NCBI RefSeq assembly: GCF_004683965.1
Contig: NZ_CP038436.1
Span: 3,286,001-3,350,000, forward strand
DNA: 64,000 nt
Reading direction: 5' to 3'
From: Nocardioides seonyuensis
Lineage (GTDB): Bacteria; Actinomycetota; Actinomycetes; Propionibacteriales; Nocardioidaceae
Shown here in pieces: positions 7,834 through 20,667 of this stretch (positions are counted from its first letter, which is position 1; each line of letters starts with the position of its first letter). The notes below the pieces were generated by a model. It was not told the DNA's origin. It saw only the letters and a list, made by a program, of their open reading frames with translations, and ran no database searches. The position numbers and the translations under genes are program-made.

Positions 7834-9597
7834 ATGACGGACAACCTGGGCGCGATGCGTCGCCTGTCCGAGCTGATGCGTCGTGTCAACGCGTCCACCG
7901 ACACCCAGGACGTCCTCGAGGAGATCGTCCACGGAGTGGTCGAGGTCCTCGGCTACGGCGTGGCTGCCATCGCGCGCATCGAGGGCGACGTGCTCGTCAT
8001 GACGAACGTCGCCGGCCCACCTGAGGTCATCGAGCAGATCCTGGGCCGCCGTACGCCCTCGGACCAGATCATGGACGAGTTCCGCCAGGCCGACCGTTGG
8101 GGGATCCTGCGCTACGTCCCGCCCGGACGGATGACGGACGCCCGGCTGAGCGCTGCCTGGATCCCCGAGGTCGAGGTCAGCGAGAGTGACGATGCGTGGC
8201 ACCCGGAAGCGGCGCTCTACGCGCCCCTCTACTCCGCCACGGGCGAGCTGCTGGGCAACATGGCGGTCGACCTGCCGCCGGGCGGCCGGATCCCCGACGC
8301 CGACGACCGCGAGCTGCTCGAGATGTTCGTCGTCCAGGCGGGACTCGCGCTCTCCAACGCCCACAGCCGCGAGCGGCTGACCGAGCGGGTCCGCCTGGGG
8401 GAGATGGTCAACGAGATCGTCCGCGCAGGAGGCAAGAGCAACCTCGACGAGATCATCAATCGAGTGGTCATCGCGCTCGCCGACGGCCTCGACTCGATGC
8501 AGGCGTGGGTGCTGTGCTTCCCCGACGAGGGGCGGGGGCCGGAGCACGGTGCCGGCCACCCCATCCGCTACCCGGTCGGGCAGGACATCCCAGGGCTGCG
8601 GCGGGACCTCGTCGAGCCGGAGCTGGCGCGCGAGCCGGTGGAGGTCACGCGTCACGACGGGTCGCAGCGGGTGCCGCGGAGCCGTGCCGACCTCCAGAGC
8701 GTGATGGACTGGCTCGGTGCGGAGCGCGTCGTCATCTGCCCCATCACGACCCGCCAGCATCTCCTCGGCTACATCGTCCTCGCCTTCCCGGCCGAGCGCC
8801 TGGCGCTCACGTCGGCCGAGCGCGACGCACTGGGCGAAGTCGGTCGCGAGCTCGGTCGCATCGTCCACCAGGCGCGCGTGCTGGAGACCGAGCAACGCCT
8901 CGTCGAGGAGCTCCGCGAGCTGGCCCGCTACCGCAGCGAGCTGATCGCCACGATCTCCCACGAGCTGAAGACCCCGCTCACCGCGATCATCGGCCACGCC
9001 GAGCTTCTCGAGGAGCGGCAGCCCGGCCTGACCTCGCTCGACGCGATCATCCGCAACGGCCAGCGCCTCAACCGGCTGATCGCCAACCTGCTCCACTACT
9101 CCAAGGTGACCGGGCGCCGCGAGGTCGTGCGATCGGCCGTGGACCTCGTCGAGCTCTGCGAGGCGAGCATCGAGCTGCTGTCCCTGCGCGCAGCCCAGGC
9201 CGGGGTCACCATCGTGTTCGAGAAGCCGTCCGCCCCCTCGGTCGTCTTCGGTGACGCCGAGGAGCTCGGCAGGGTCGTCGACAACCTGGTGGACAACGCG
9301 GTCAAGTACACCCCCGAGGGCGGCCGGGTCACCGTCGGCCTCGACGTCGGACCCGAGAACGTCACCGTCTTCGTCACCGACACGGGGCTCGGGATCTCCG
9401 AGGCCGATCGCAGCCACGTGTTCTCGGCATTCCACCGTTCGACCAACCCGGACGCGCTCTCGGTGCCGGGCACGGGCCTGGGCCTGCCGATCGCGGCGCG
9501 GATCGCGCAGGCGCACGGAGGCGACATCACGGTCGAGTCGACCTTCGGTGCCGGGAGCACCTTCCGGTTCAGCCTGCCCCTGCGTTCCTCGCCCTGA
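7834..9597 (+). CDS. GAF-domain sensor histidine kinase (orphan)
   Basis: A 587-aa cytosolic two-component kinase. It has two GAF-type sensor modules at about 20-180 and 195-360 and no membrane segment, so it senses an internal signal or works with another sensor. The HisKA box ISHELKTPLTAIIGH is near residue 374, the N box NLVDNAVKYTPEGG near 484, and the ATP-lid boxes DTGLGISEADR and GTGLGLPIAARIAQAHGG near 515 and 546. The ATG has GGAGGGGG a few bases upstream, and TAGACT at 7799-7804 is a plausible -10. No response regulator is adjacent, so its partner is encoded elsewhere. Confidence 0.93.
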   Translation: MTDNLGAMRRLSELMRRVNASTDTQDVLEEIVHGVVEVLGYGVAAIARIEGDVLVMTNVAGPPEVIEQILGRRTPSDQIMDEFRQADRWGILRYVPPGRMTDARLSAAWIPEVEVSESDDAWHPEAALYAPLYSATGELLGNMAVDLPPGGRIPDADDRELLEMFVVQAGLALSNAHSRERLTERVRLGEMVNEIVRAGGKSNLDEIINRVVIALADGLDSMQAWVLCFPDEGRGPEHGAGHPIRYPVGQDIPGLRRDLVEPELAREPVEVTRHDGSQRVPRSRADLQSVMDWLGAERVVICPITTRQHLLGYIVLAFPAERLALTSAERDALGEVGRELGRIVHQARVLETEQRLVEELRELARYRSELIATISHELKTPLTAIIGHAELLEERQPGLTSLDAIIRNGQRLNRLIANLLHYSKVTGRREVVRSAVDLVELCEASIELLSLRAAQAGVTIVFEKPSAPSVVFGDAEELGRVVDNLVDNAVKYTPEGGRVTVGLDVGPENVTVFVTDTGLGISEADRSHVFSAFHRSTNPDALSVPGTGLGLPIAARIAQAHGGDITVESTFGAGSTFRFSLPLRSSP

Positions 9598-9644
9598 CCG
9601 CGACACGCGCCGGTGTGATCCATGTGGCTGGTGTGACTCTCCCG

Positions 9645-9650
9645 TAGGGT
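9645..9650 (+). promoter_or_regulatory. Putative leaderless -10 box for ftsK
   Basis: TAGGGT ending 7 nt before the ATG at 9658, with no Shine-Dalgarno sequence in between. Confidence 0.5.
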
Positions 9651-9657
9651 CACGAGC

Positions 9658-12248
<2,591 letters not shown>

Positions 12249-12249
<1 letters not shown>

Positions 12250-13943
12250 TGGGATCCGACGCCATGACCGCAGCAACGACGCAGGACCAGGTCGAGGACA
12301 CCAGGTCCGAGGACGAGCGTCCCGACGAGTCGCTCGCGCTCGTCGCGGACCCCGTCGAGGTACGCCGTCACGCCGGCACCGCGGCAGCGGTCGGGCTGAC
12401 TGCCGCTGCTGTCGGGATCGCCTACTTCGCGCGCGCCGCCCAGACCGGGGCACTGCTCGACTGGCTCCTCGCCGTCGTCATGGGCGCCTTGGGCGCCTAC
12501 TGGCTGGCGGGCTTCGTCGACGCCCGCACGCCCCTGCTGGTCCTGGACGCGCAGGGCGTACGCATGCGGTTGGGTCGGCGCTGGCACGGCCTGCCGTGGA
12601 GTGCGGTGCACCACCTGGAGCACACACCGCGTCGTGGCCCGCTGCGCGACGGACGCCTCGTGGTCGTCCCCCACAACGAGGAGCTGCTCTTCTCCGGGCT
12701 GGACCGTCTCGGCCGCTGGCAGGCGAAGGTCTCACGCCGGCTCCACGGCTCGGCATTCGCACTTCCGCTCGGGCTCTCGACCAAGGTGACAGGAGCGCAC
12801 GCGGGCCTCACCGCGGCGCTGTCGGCCATCGCGCACGACCGTTGCGACGTCGTCCAGGTCGAGGCCTCGGCGCGCCCGACCGAGGCGGCAGGCACGGCTT
12901 CGGAGCCCGGCGTCGAGGCGCCTGAGCAGGGCGAGCTCGCCGACGAGCCGGGTCCGGTCCCGCCGGAGCCGGAGATCGTCGCCAGCGCGACGCCCGTGCC
13001 GCTGCGCGACTCGAGCGCCGGACGACGTTCCGAGGTCCACCGCCAGGTCGAGGCGCCCGAGGACGCCGACGCTCCCGAGGCGGAGCAGGGTCGCGAGCTG
13101 CGTCGACCCGGAAGCGTGAGCCTGGTCGAGGAGACCCAGGCCTGGGGCGACCGCGTGCGTCCGATCGCCCGCGCCGGCGAGTCCGTCGAGCCGCTGGTCA
13201 TCGACGAGTTCGAGATCGAGCCGGCCGAGGACCCCGTGATCGGGCCGGAGGTCGCGGCCGCGCGGACCCGCCTCGGCCTCACCATCGACCAGCTCGCTGA
13301 CCGCACCCGCATCCGGCCCCACGTCATCGAGTCCATCGAGGTGGACGACTTCGAGCCGTGTGGTGGTGACTTCTACGCTCGCGGGCACCTGCGGACGCTG
13401 GCTCGCATCCTCGGTGTCGACGCGGCCCCGCTCCTGGAGTCCTACGACGAGCGCTACGCCAGGGCACCGATCAACCCGCGCCGCGTGTTCGAGGCCGAGC
13501 TGGCGACGGGCGCCCACGGCTCCATCCGTGGCACCCGAGGCGGCCCCAACTGGTCCCTGCTCGTGGCGGTGGTGATGGCGCTGGTGCTGTGCTGGTCCGT
13601 CGCGCGCCTGGTCATGGACACCCCCGCCGAGCTGCGCAGCGAGACACCGGTGCTCAACGGCTCTGGTGGCCCGGACGGCGTCGGCAGCGCCCCCTTGGCC
13701 GACCCGGTGCCGGTCAAGGTGGCTGCGGTCGCCGGCGGAGCGCACGTCGTCGTGCGCGACGGGGCGGGCGAGATCGTGTTCAAGGGCAACCTTGCGGCGG
13801 GGGAGACCAAGGACCTCGACGCCTCGCCCCCCGTCCGGGTCGACTCCACAGACGGTGCCCTCACCGTCAGCCTCGACGGCGGGGAGGCCAAGCCGGTGGG
13901 CGAGCCCGGGATCGCGGGTCAAGGGACGTTCGTGGCGCACTGA
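12249..13943 (+). CDS. RodZ-like membrane-anchored helix-turn-helix protein
   Basis: A 564-aa protein. The C-terminal half has RodZ architecture: a cytoplasmic HTH_25 domain at about 330-405 (VAAARTRLGLTIDQLADRTRI ... YARGHLRTLARILGVD), one transmembrane helix at about 434-456 and a periplasmic DUF4115-like beta domain at about 485-560. The N-terminal part adds two predicted membrane helices (about 40-95) and a PH-like beta segment (LLVLDAQGVRMRLGRRWHG). An acidic Pro-rich linker separates the halves. RodZ links MreB to wall synthesis in rods; in this lineage the role is unproven. It is translationally coupled to ftsK; an alternative ATG lies at 12264. Confidence 0.85.
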
Positions 13944-14002
13944 GCGCCCCGGGTGAGCGCGCTCACCTGCTCGTGCATGCGACGACTCGGCGCCCCACCC
14001 GG

Positions 14003-14008
14003 CATACT
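14003..14008 (+). promoter_or_regulatory. Putative leaderless -10 box for rimO
   Basis: CATACT ending 8 nt before the rimO ATG; no ribosome-binding site is visible in the 8 nt. Confidence 0.4.
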
Positions 14009-14016
14009 CAGGCGCG

Positions 14017-15534
14017 ATGACCACCGACACCTCCACGCCGACGGCCCCCGCCCCGAGCCACCCCGGTCCGGGACCAGGCCAGCCGCTCCACGTGGCGGTC
14101 GTGACCCTGGGGTGTGCCCGCAACGAGGTCGACTCCGAGGAGCTCGCCGGTCGGCTCGAGGCCGACGGCTTCGTCCTCGTGGACGATGCCGAGGACGCCG
14201 ACACGGTCGTGGTCAACACCTGCGGGTTCGTCGAGGCGGCCAAGAAGGACTCCGTCGACACCCTCCTCTCCGCGGCGGACCTCAAGGCATCTGCCGGCCA
14301 CGGAGGTCGTGCCCAGGCCGTCGTGGCCGTGGGATGCCTGGCGGAGCGCTACGGCAAGGACCTCGCCGAGTCACTGCCCGAGGCCGATGCGGTGCTCGGC
14401 TTCGACGACTACCCCGACATCGCGGCCCGGCTGCGCTCGATCGTCGCTGGGGAGGTCCATCACCCGCACACGCCGTCGGACCGACGCCTCCTGCTGCCCA
14501 TCTCGCCTGTGGACCGTGACGCCTCGAGCATCTCGGTGCCGGGGCACGCCGACACCTCCGACATCGGCACCGGTGCGCCGGCGACCGGACCCCGGGCTGT
14601 GCGGCGCCGTCTCGACGCCGGACCCATGGCGCCTCTCAAGCTGGCGTCCGGGTGCGACAGGCGCTGCTCCTTCTGTGCCATCCCGAGCTTCCGGGGCTCG
14701 TTCGTGAGTCGTCGGCCCAGCGACGTGCTCGCCGAGGGTCGGTGGCTGGCGACCCAGGGTGTTCGTGAGCTGTTCCTGGTCAGCGAGAACTCCACGTCCT
14801 ACGGCAAGGACCTCGGCGACCTTCGGCTCCTGGAGACGATGCTGCCCGAGCTCGCGGCGATCGAAGGCATCGACCGGGTCCGGGTCTCCTACCTCCAACC
14901 GGCCGAGACGCGGCCCGGCCTGATCGAGGCCATCGCGACCACGCCGGGCGTCGTTCCCTACTTCGACCTGTCGTTCCAGCACGCGTCGGCGACGGTGCTG
15001 CGCCGGATGCGTCGCTTCGGCGACCCCGAGAGCTTCCTCGGCCTGCTCGAGCAGGTCCGCGCCCTCTCACCGGCGGCCGGCGTCCGCTCCAACGTCATCG
15101 TCGGCTTCCCCGGCGAGACCGAGGAGGAGCTGCAGGTCCTGTGCGACTTCCTCGTCGAGGCGCGCATGGACGTCACCGGTGTGTTCGGCTACAGCGACGA
15201 GGACGGGACCGAGGCGGAGTCCTTCGACGGCAAGCTCGACGAGGACGAGGTACGCGCCCGCACCGAGCACGTCACCGCCCTGGTCGAGGAGCTCAACGCC
15301 CAGCGCGCCGAGGAGCGCCTCGGTGAGACCGTGTCGGTGCTGGTCGAGAGCCTGGACGTCGAGGACGGCGAGCCGGTCGTCGAGGGCCGGGCAGCCCACC
15401 AGGGCCCCGAGGTCGACGGCACCACCACGCTCCTGGACACCCCGTCCGGGATCGCCGTGGGGGACGTCGTCAACGCGACCGTCGTCGCCACCGACGGCGT
15501 GGACCTCGTCGCGCAGGTCGGGGGCCAACCGTGA
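14017..15534 (+). CDS. rimO: Ribosomal protein S12 methylthiotransferase
   Basis: Radical-SAM enzyme that adds a methylthio group to the conserved aspartate of ribosomal protein S12. The N-terminal MTTase domain has [17 protein letters not shown] with the first cluster-binding cysteine near residue 34 and further cysteines in [11 protein letters not shown] and [11 protein letters not shown]. The radical-SAM CxxxCxxC motif is [13 protein letters not shown] near residue 212, and a TRAM domain closes the 505-aa protein. The stop overlaps the pgsA start (GTGA), so the two are coupled. Confidence 0.96.
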   Translation: MTTDTSTPTAPAPSHPGPGPGQPLHVAVVTLGCARNEVDSEELAGRLEADGFVLVDDAEDADTVVVNTCGFVEAAKKDSVDTLLSAADLKASAGHGGRAQAVVAVGCLAERYGKDLAESLPEADAVLGFDDYPDIAARLRSIVAGEVHHPHTPSDRRLLLPISPVDRDASSISVPGHADTSDIGTGAPATGPRAVRRRLDAGPMAPLKLASGCDRRCSFCAIPSFRGSFVSRRPSDVLAEGRWLATQGVRELFLVSENSTSYGKDLGDLRLLETMLPELAAIEGIDRVRVSYLQPAETRPGLIEAIATTPGVVPYFDLSFQHASATVLRRMRRFGDPESFLGLLEQVRALSPAAGVRSNVIVGFPGETEEELQVLCDFLVEARMDVTGVFGYSDEDGTEAESFDGKLDEDEVRARTEHVTALVEELNAQRAEERLGETVSVLVESLDVEDGEPVVEGRAAHQGPEVDGTTTLLDTPSGIAVGDVVNATVVATDGVDLVAQVGGQP

Positions 15535-16154
15535 CGACCCAGTCCGAGGTGTCCAACCTCAACATCGCCAACGTCCTGACCACGCTGCGCATCCTGATGG
15601 TGCCGTTCTTCGCGTGGGCCCTGCTGCACGACGGTGGTGACAACGCGACGTGGCGCTGGGTCGCGTTCGCGCTCTTCGCCGTCGCCATGATCACCGACAA
15701 GATCGACGGTGACCTCGCCCGCAAGCACAACCTGATCACCGACTTCGGCAAGATCGCCGACCCGATCGCCGACAAGGCCGTGACCGGGATGGCCTTCATC
15801 GGCCTCTCCATCGTCGGGGACGTCTGGTGGTGGGTGACCGCCCTGGTGCTGCTGCGGGAGTGGAGCGTGACGCTTCTCCGGCTCAGTGTCGCCAAGGACG
15901 TCGTGATCGCAGCGGCGCAGAGCGGGAAGGTCAAGACCGCCCTGCAGGCACTCGCCCTGGCCGGTCTGCTCTGGCCGCTTCCGCACGGCGAGGCCCATGG
16001 AGGAGCCTTCGACTTCTGGCCTGGTCCGACGGGTGAGTGGCTCTTCTACCTCAGCCAGGTGCTGCTCGCGGGGGCCGTCGCGATGACCCTCTGGTCGGGC
16101 TATGAGTTCTACCGCGAGTGGTGGCGCCAGCGGAGGCTGGCCGCCCACGCCTGA
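15531..16154 (+). CDS. pgsA: CDP-diacylglycerol-glycerol-3-phosphate 3-phosphatidyltransferase
   Basis: Makes phosphatidylglycerophosphate from CDP-diacylglycerol, the committed step to phosphatidylglycerol and cardiolipin. An integral membrane protein of 207 aa with several hydrophobic helices. The CDP-alcohol phosphatidyltransferase signature is complete: [19 protein letters not shown], followed by PIADK. It begins at a GTG overlapping the rimO stop. The position after rimO and ahead of cinA is the standard actinobacterial context, here separated from cinA by two extra genes. Confidence 0.95.
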   Translation: MTTQSEVSNLNIANVLTTLRILMVPFFAWALLHDGGDNATWRWVAFALFAVAMITDKIDGDLARKHNLITDFGKIADPIADKAVTGMAFIGLSIVGDVWWWVTALVLLREWSVTLLRLSVAKDVVIAAAQSGKVKTALQALALAGLLWPLPHGEAHGGAFDFWPGPTGEWLFYLSQVLLAGAVAMTLWSGYEFYREWWRQRRLAAHA

Positions 16155-16268
16155 CCTTGCTGACGGACCGACATCCGGCGTTCACGCCCCAGACGACGTC
16201 CGGGAGGGCCGATGTCGCCGTTCGGGGTTAAGGTGACCCGGATCACATCTCGCGGAAGGTGCACACCC

Positions 16269-18815
16269 TTGTCTGTCACTCCTCGGGGCTGGCGTCTCGC
16301 CTCAGCCCTCACCGTCTCCCTGGCAACCGGCCTGGTCGCACTGCCGACTCCCTCTCTCGCCGACACGACCGGCACCGCGCTGGTGATCAGCGAGGTCTAC
16401 GGAGGTGGGGGCGGCGGCACCGGCTCTCCCAGCTTCAGCCACGACTTCATCGAGCTCCACAACCCCACCGCCGAGGCGGTGTCGCTCGCGGGATGGTCGG
16501 TCCAGTACAAGTCCAACACCGGCGCCACCGCCCAGGTGGCAGGCCTGTCGGGCAGCGTGCCCGCTGGCGGTCACTTCCTGGTCCAGTCGGGCAACGCAGG
16601 CTCCGTCCCCGGCACCCCGGGCGTGCCCGACCCCGACGCTGTGGTGGGGCTGAGCCTCTCCCAGTCCGGCGGCGTGGTCTTCCTCGCCAGCTCCACGAGC
16701 GCCGTCACAGCACGTGGTGACGTCGCGGGCGTGACCGCCGGCGGACTCGTCGACGCAGTCGGCTACGGCACGTCCGCGGACACGTTCGAGACCGTGCGGA
16801 CGGGTGTGGCCCTCACCACGACGACCTCGGCCTCGAGGACCGCAGGCGTCGACACCGACGACAACGCCGCCGACTTCTCCGAGGGTGCTCCCGACCCCCA
16901 GGGATCGGGCGGCGGCGTGGTGGTCCCGCCCGGACCGACCGCGCGGACCATCGCGGAGATCCAGGGCACCGGGGCGGCCAGCCCGATCGCCGGCCAGGAG
17001 GTCGTCACGCGCGGAGTGGTCACCGCGGCCTATCCCACGGGCGGGTTCAACGGCTTCTACATCCAGACCGGTGGCGAGGACACCACGCCCGGTGCCTCCG
17101 ACGGCATCTTCGTCTACGACCCCGACTTCTCCTCCGACATCACCGTCGGTGACTCCGTCGAGGTCGAGGGCGTCGTCGAGGAGTTCGGTGGCATGACGGA
17201 GCTGGCGGCCTCGCGCACCGTCGAGATCGCCGCCCTGCCGGCCGTGGTCCCCAACACCGTCCTTCCAGGCACCGACTGCGCGCTTCCCGGCACGGCTTGT
17301 CCCACGGGATCCGAGCTCGACGCGCTGCGCGAGGAGTTCGAGGGCGAGGCCTTCTTGCCGTCGGCGCCGACGACGGTCACCGACGCCTACGACTTCGGTG
17401 TCACCTCGAGCAACTTCTACGGCGAGATCGGCCTGGCCGCCGGCTCGGAGGTCCCGCTGATGACGCCGACCGAGGTGGTCGATGCCCAGGACGCCGCCGG
17501 CATCGCCGCCCGCACCACCTACAACGACGCCCATCGCGTGGTGCTCGACGACGGGAGCTCGGTCAACTACTGGAACACCCGCAACACCGCTTCCGGCCAG
17601 GACGACCCGGTCCCGTGGCTCACCGCGGACCACACGGTCCGGGTCGGCGCCTCGGTCACCTTCGAGAAGCCCGTGGTCCTGGACTACCGGTTCGGCTGGA
17701 AGCTCCAGCCTCAGCGGCAGGTCGTCGGAGTGCCCTCCGGGCTGATGACGTTCGAGCAGGACCGCCCCGCCGAGCCGCGGCAGGTCGGGGGAGACCTGCG
17801 ACTGGCGACGTTCAACGTGCTCAACTACTTCACCACCCTCGGCACCGACGTGCCCGGGTGCACCGCCTACGTCGATCGTGACGACGACCCGGTCGCCACC
17901 AACCGGTGCTCCGGTGACAACGGCCCGCGCGGCGCGTGGGAGCAGGAGGACCTCGAGCGCCAGCAGGTCAAGATCGTCAAGGCCATCAACACCATGGACG
18001 CCGACGTGGTCTCGCTCGAGGAGCTGGAGAACTCCCTCGTCGTCGACGGCCACGACCGCGACGAGGCGATCGCGGCCCTGGTGGGTGCACTCAACGCCGA
18101 CGCGGGCGCCGAGCGATGGGCCTACGTGCCGTCGCCGGACGTCGTCCCCAGCGGTGAGGACGTCATCCGCACCGGGTTCATCTACGACCCCTCGACCGTC
18201 TCGGTGGTCGGGCCGGGCAGGATCCTCGACCACCCGGCGTTCGCCGACTCGCGGGAGCCACTCGCGCAGGCGTTCCGGCGGGTCGGCGGCGGCCGCGCGA
18301 CGACCTTCACCGTGGTGGCCAACCACTTCAAGTCCAAGGGATGCAGCGGCGTCTCCGACCCCGCTGACGAGGACAGCGGACAGGGGTGCTGGAACCCGCT
18401 GCGCGTCGCCCAGGCGGAGGCGCTCACCGAGTTCGCGGCCGACTACGCCCGTGCGCGGCACACCGACGCGGTGTTCCTCACTGGCGACTTCAACGCCTAC
18501 TCCCAGGAGGACCCGGTGCAGGCCATCGAGGCGGCCGGCTACACCCGGCTGGAGTCCGACGACACCTCGGTCGACAAGAGCTACAGCTTCGCCGGAATGT
18601 CGGGCTCGCTCGACCACGTCTTCGCCAGCCCCGCGGCCCTCGAGCTCGTCACCGGTGTCGACGTGTGGGAGATCAACGCCAACGAGTCGGTCTTCTACCA
18701 GTACAGCCGGCACAACTACATCGGCACCGACCTCTACCGCCCCGACGTGTTCGCCTCCTCCGACCACAACCCGGAGGTCGTCGGGATCAGCGCGCCTCAT
18801 GCAGGGACGCGCTGA
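16269..18815 (+). CDS. Secreted ExeM/NucH-type nuclease with lamin-tail domain
   Basis: An extracellular DNase of about 848 aa. A signal peptide (RGWRLASALTVSLATGLVAL, then an ADT cleavage region) is followed by a lamin-tail domain at about 35-190 (ALVISEVYGGGGGG, FIELHNPT), an OB-fold stretch, and an endonuclease/exonuclease/phosphatase domain from about 520. Active-site motifs are LATFNVLNYF, VVSLEELEN, VANHFKSKG, LTGDFNAYSQEDP and SSDHNPEVVG. The TTG at 16269 is chosen because GGAAGG lies about 10 nt upstream; an upstream in-frame start at 16212 would add 19 residues ahead of the signal peptide. Probable roles are phosphate or nucleotide scavenging or biofilm DNA turnover. Confidence 0.9.
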   Translation: MSVTPRGWRLASALTVSLATGLVALPTPSLADTTGTALVISEVYGGGGGGTGSPSFSHDFIELHNPTAEAVSLAGWSVQYKSNTGATAQVAGLSGSVPAGGHFLVQSGNAGSVPGTPGVPDPDAVVGLSLSQSGGVVFLASSTSAVTARGDVAGVTAGGLVDAVGYGTSADTFETVRTGVALTTTTSASRTAGVDTDDNAADFSEGAPDPQGSGGGVVVPPGPTARTIAEIQGTGAASPIAGQEVVTRGVVTAAYPTGGFNGFYIQTGGEDTTPGASDGIFVYDPDFSSDITVGDSVEVEGVVEEFGGMTELAASRTVEIAALPAVVPNTVLPGTDCALPGTACPTGSELDALREEFEGEAFLPSAPTTVTDAYDFGVTSSNFYGEIGLAAGSEVPLMTPTEVVDAQDAAGIAARTTYNDAHRVVLDDGSSVNYWNTRNTASGQDDPVPWLTADHTVRVGASVTFEKPVVLDYRFGWKLQPQRQVVGVPSGLMTFEQDRPAEPRQVGGDLRLATFNVLNYFTTLGTDVPGCTAYVDRDDDPVATNRCSGDNGPRGAWEQEDLERQQVKIVKAINTMDADVVSLEELENSLVVDGHDRDEAIAALVGALNADAGAERWAYVPSPDVVPSGEDVIRTGFIYDPSTVSVVGPGRILDHPAFADSREPLAQAFRRVGGGRATTFTVVANHFKSKGCSGVSDPADEDSGQGCWNPLRVAQAEALTEFAADYARARHTDAVFLTGDFNAYSQEDPVQAIEAAGYTRLESDDTSVDKSYSFAGMSGSLDHVFASPAALELVTGVDVWEINANESVFYQYSRHNYIGTDLYRPDVFASSDHNPEVVGISAPHAGTR

Positions 18816-18823
18816 GGGGGCCG

Positions 18824-20614
18824 CTACCGAAGGGCCAGCGCTGCCTGCACCAGCGTCAGGTGGCTGAAGGCCTGCGGGAAGTTCCCCGCCATCCGGCCGT
18901 TGACGACGTCGTACTCCTCTGAGAGGAGTCCGACGTCGTTGGCGAGCCCGCAGAGCCGGCCCATGAGCTCCTCGGCCTCCTCCTGCAGCCCAGCGGCGGC
19001 GTAGGCCGACACGAGCCAGAAGCTGCAGGCCAGGAAGGGGTGCTCGTCACCGTGCAGGCCGTCCACGCCGGACTCGGTGCGGTAGCGCAGCAGCAGGCCG
19101 CCGCGCATCAGGTCCTCCTGGACGGCGCGGATCGTCCCCAGCACCCGCGGGTCGTCGGCGGGGAGGAACCCCACCAGCGGGATGGTGAGGAGGGAGGCAT
19201 CGACCTCGTTGGTGTCGTAGTGCTGGGTGAAGGTGCCGCGCGAGGCGTCGTACCCCCGGTCGAGGACCTCCTCGCGCACCCGGTCACGCAGCTCTCGCCA
19301 CTGCTCGACCGGCCCGGGGAAGCCGTGGTCCTCCACCGCGCGCACGGCCCGGTCGAAGGCGACCCACACCATGACGCGGGAGTGGGTGAAGTGGCGCGCG
19401 GGCCCGCGGATCTCCCACAGGCCGTGGTCGGGTCGGTCCCAGTGCTCGGCGAGCTCCTCGACGAGCGCGCGCTGCATCGCCCAGCTCTGGGCGGACTCCT
19501 CGATGCCGGCTGCGCGGGAGAGCTCCAGGGCGATCATGACCTCGCCCAGCACGTCGTTCTGACGCTGCCCGGCGGCGCCGTTGCCGATGCGGACCGGGCG
19601 GCTGTCGGCGTAGCCGGGCAGGTGGTCGAGCTCGCGCTCGGGCAGCTGGCGGGCGCCGTCGACGGTGTACATGATCTGCAGGTCGTGCGGGTCGCCCGCG
19701 ACCGCGCGCAGCAACCAGTCACGCCACTCACGTGCCTCGTTGGCGAAGCCGGCAACCAGGAGCGACTCGAGGGTCAGGGCGGCATCTCGGAGCCAGCAGA
19801 AGCGGTAGTCCCAGTTGCGCTCCCCGCCGAAGTGCTCGGGGAGCGATGTCGTCGGTGCCGCGACGATGCCCCCCGTCTCCGCGTGCGTCATCAGGCGCAG
19901 GGTCACCAGGCTGCGGCGCACGAGGTCGGCGTGGGGCAGGTCTGCGTCGCAGTGGTCGGACCACTCCTCGTGGTCCCGGAGGGTCGCCGCGATCCGCTCG
20001 TCGAACCCGATGGGCGGGGGCAGCTCGTGCCAGGAGTGCACCCAGGTCGTGCTGAAGGTGAGCTCCTCACCCTCGGAGACGTCGAACTCGTCGGTGTGGT
20101 GGCGCCGGTGACCGTTGCCGGGGTGGGGCAGGCGGGGGCCGCGGAGCATCAGCTTGTCGGGACCGGCGATCGCGACGATGACCTCCTGGTCGGCGACCTT
20201 CTCGCGGCTCACCCACGGGGTGACGTTGCCGTAGTCGAAGCGGACCGCCCAGTCGTGCTGCATGCGCACGGTGCCGCGGGTGCACCGCAGGCGGCGTACG
20301 ACGTCCGCGCGGCCGTCGCCCGAGGGCATCAGGTCGAGCAGCACGACCTCTCCGCTCTCGGTGGTGAAGGTCGTCTCCAACATGCTCGAGGGCCCGACGT
20401 AGCGCCGACTGACCGACACCGACTCCGTGTCCGACGCCAGGGCCGCTGGTGCCAGCAACCATCGCCCGTGCTCAGGTGTGCCGAGCAGCGCGGCGAAGCA
20501 CGCGGGGGAGTCGAAGCGGGGCAGGCACAGCCAGTCGATCGAGCCGTCCCGGCCCACGAGGGCTGCCGTGCCGCGGTCACCGATCAGGGCGTAGTCCTCG
20601 ATGGGGAGTGCCAT
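18824..20614 (-). CDS. Glycoside hydrolase family 15 protein (glucoamylase/trehalase-like)
   Basis: A cytosolic 596-aa (alpha/alpha)6-barrel hydrolase. The N-terminus PIEDYALIGDRGTAALVGRD, followed by GSIDWLCLPRFDSPA, is the hallmark of bacterial GH15 proteins, and the mid-protein GGERNWDYRFCWLRDAALTL block lines the active site. Actinobacterial members include a trehalase acting on alpha,alpha-trehalose as well as glucan glucosidases, and the sequence alone does not separate them. The ATG at 20614 is preferred to an upstream extension because TACGTT (minus strand) ends 7 nt before it. It converges with the secreted nuclease gene (8 nt gap) and diverges from cinA. Confidence 0.9.
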   Translation of the reverse strand: MALPIEDYALIGDRGTAALVGRDGSIDWLCLPRFDSPACFAALLGTPEHGRWLLAPAALASDTESVSVSRRYVGPSSMLETTFTTESGEVVLLDLMPSGDGRADVVRRLRCTRGTVRMQHDWAVRFDYGNVTPWVSREKVADQEVIVAIAGPDKLMLRGPRLPHPGNGHRRHHTDEFDVSEGEELTFSTTWVHSWHELPPPIGFDERIAATLRDHEEWSDHCDADLPHADLVRRSLVTLRLMTHAETGGIVAAPTTSLPEHFGGERNWDYRFCWLRDAALTLESLLVAGFANEAREWRDWLLRAVAGDPHDLQIMYTVDGARQLPERELDHLPGYADSRPVRIGNGAAGQRQNDVLGEVMIALELSRAAGIEESAQSWAMQRALVEELAEHWDRPDHGLWEIRGPARHFTHSRVMVWVAFDRAVRAVEDHGFPGPVEQWRELRDRVREEVLDRGYDASRGTFTQHYDTNEVDASLLTIPLVGFLPADDPRVLGTIRAVQEDLMRGGLLLRYRTESGVDGLHGDEHPFLACSFWLVSAYAAAGLQEEAEELMGRLCGLANDVGLLSEEYDVVNGRMAGNFPQAFSHLTLVQAALALR

Positions 20615-20621
20615 GCGCTCC

Positions 20622-20627
20622 AACGTA
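20622..20627 (-). promoter_or_regulatory. Putative leaderless -10 box for the GH15 gene
   Basis: TACGTT on the minus strand, 7 nt before the ATG at 20614. The divergent cinA box starts 29 nt away. Confidence 0.45.
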
Positions 20628-20655
20628 GGGCACGTCCCGAACCGGTCACGGGGTC

Positions 20656-20661
20656 TAGGCT
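20656..20661 (+). promoter_or_regulatory. Putative leaderless -10 box for cinA
   Basis: TAGGCT ending 6 nt before the cinA ATG; no Shine-Dalgarno sequence lies between. Confidence 0.5.
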
Positions 20662-20667
20662 CGCGGC

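Noticed and set aside
16168..16217. CGACATC/GATGTCG inverted repeat after pgsA
   Set aside because: 7-bp arms with a 35-nt loop and no T run; not better than expected in GC-rich DNA.
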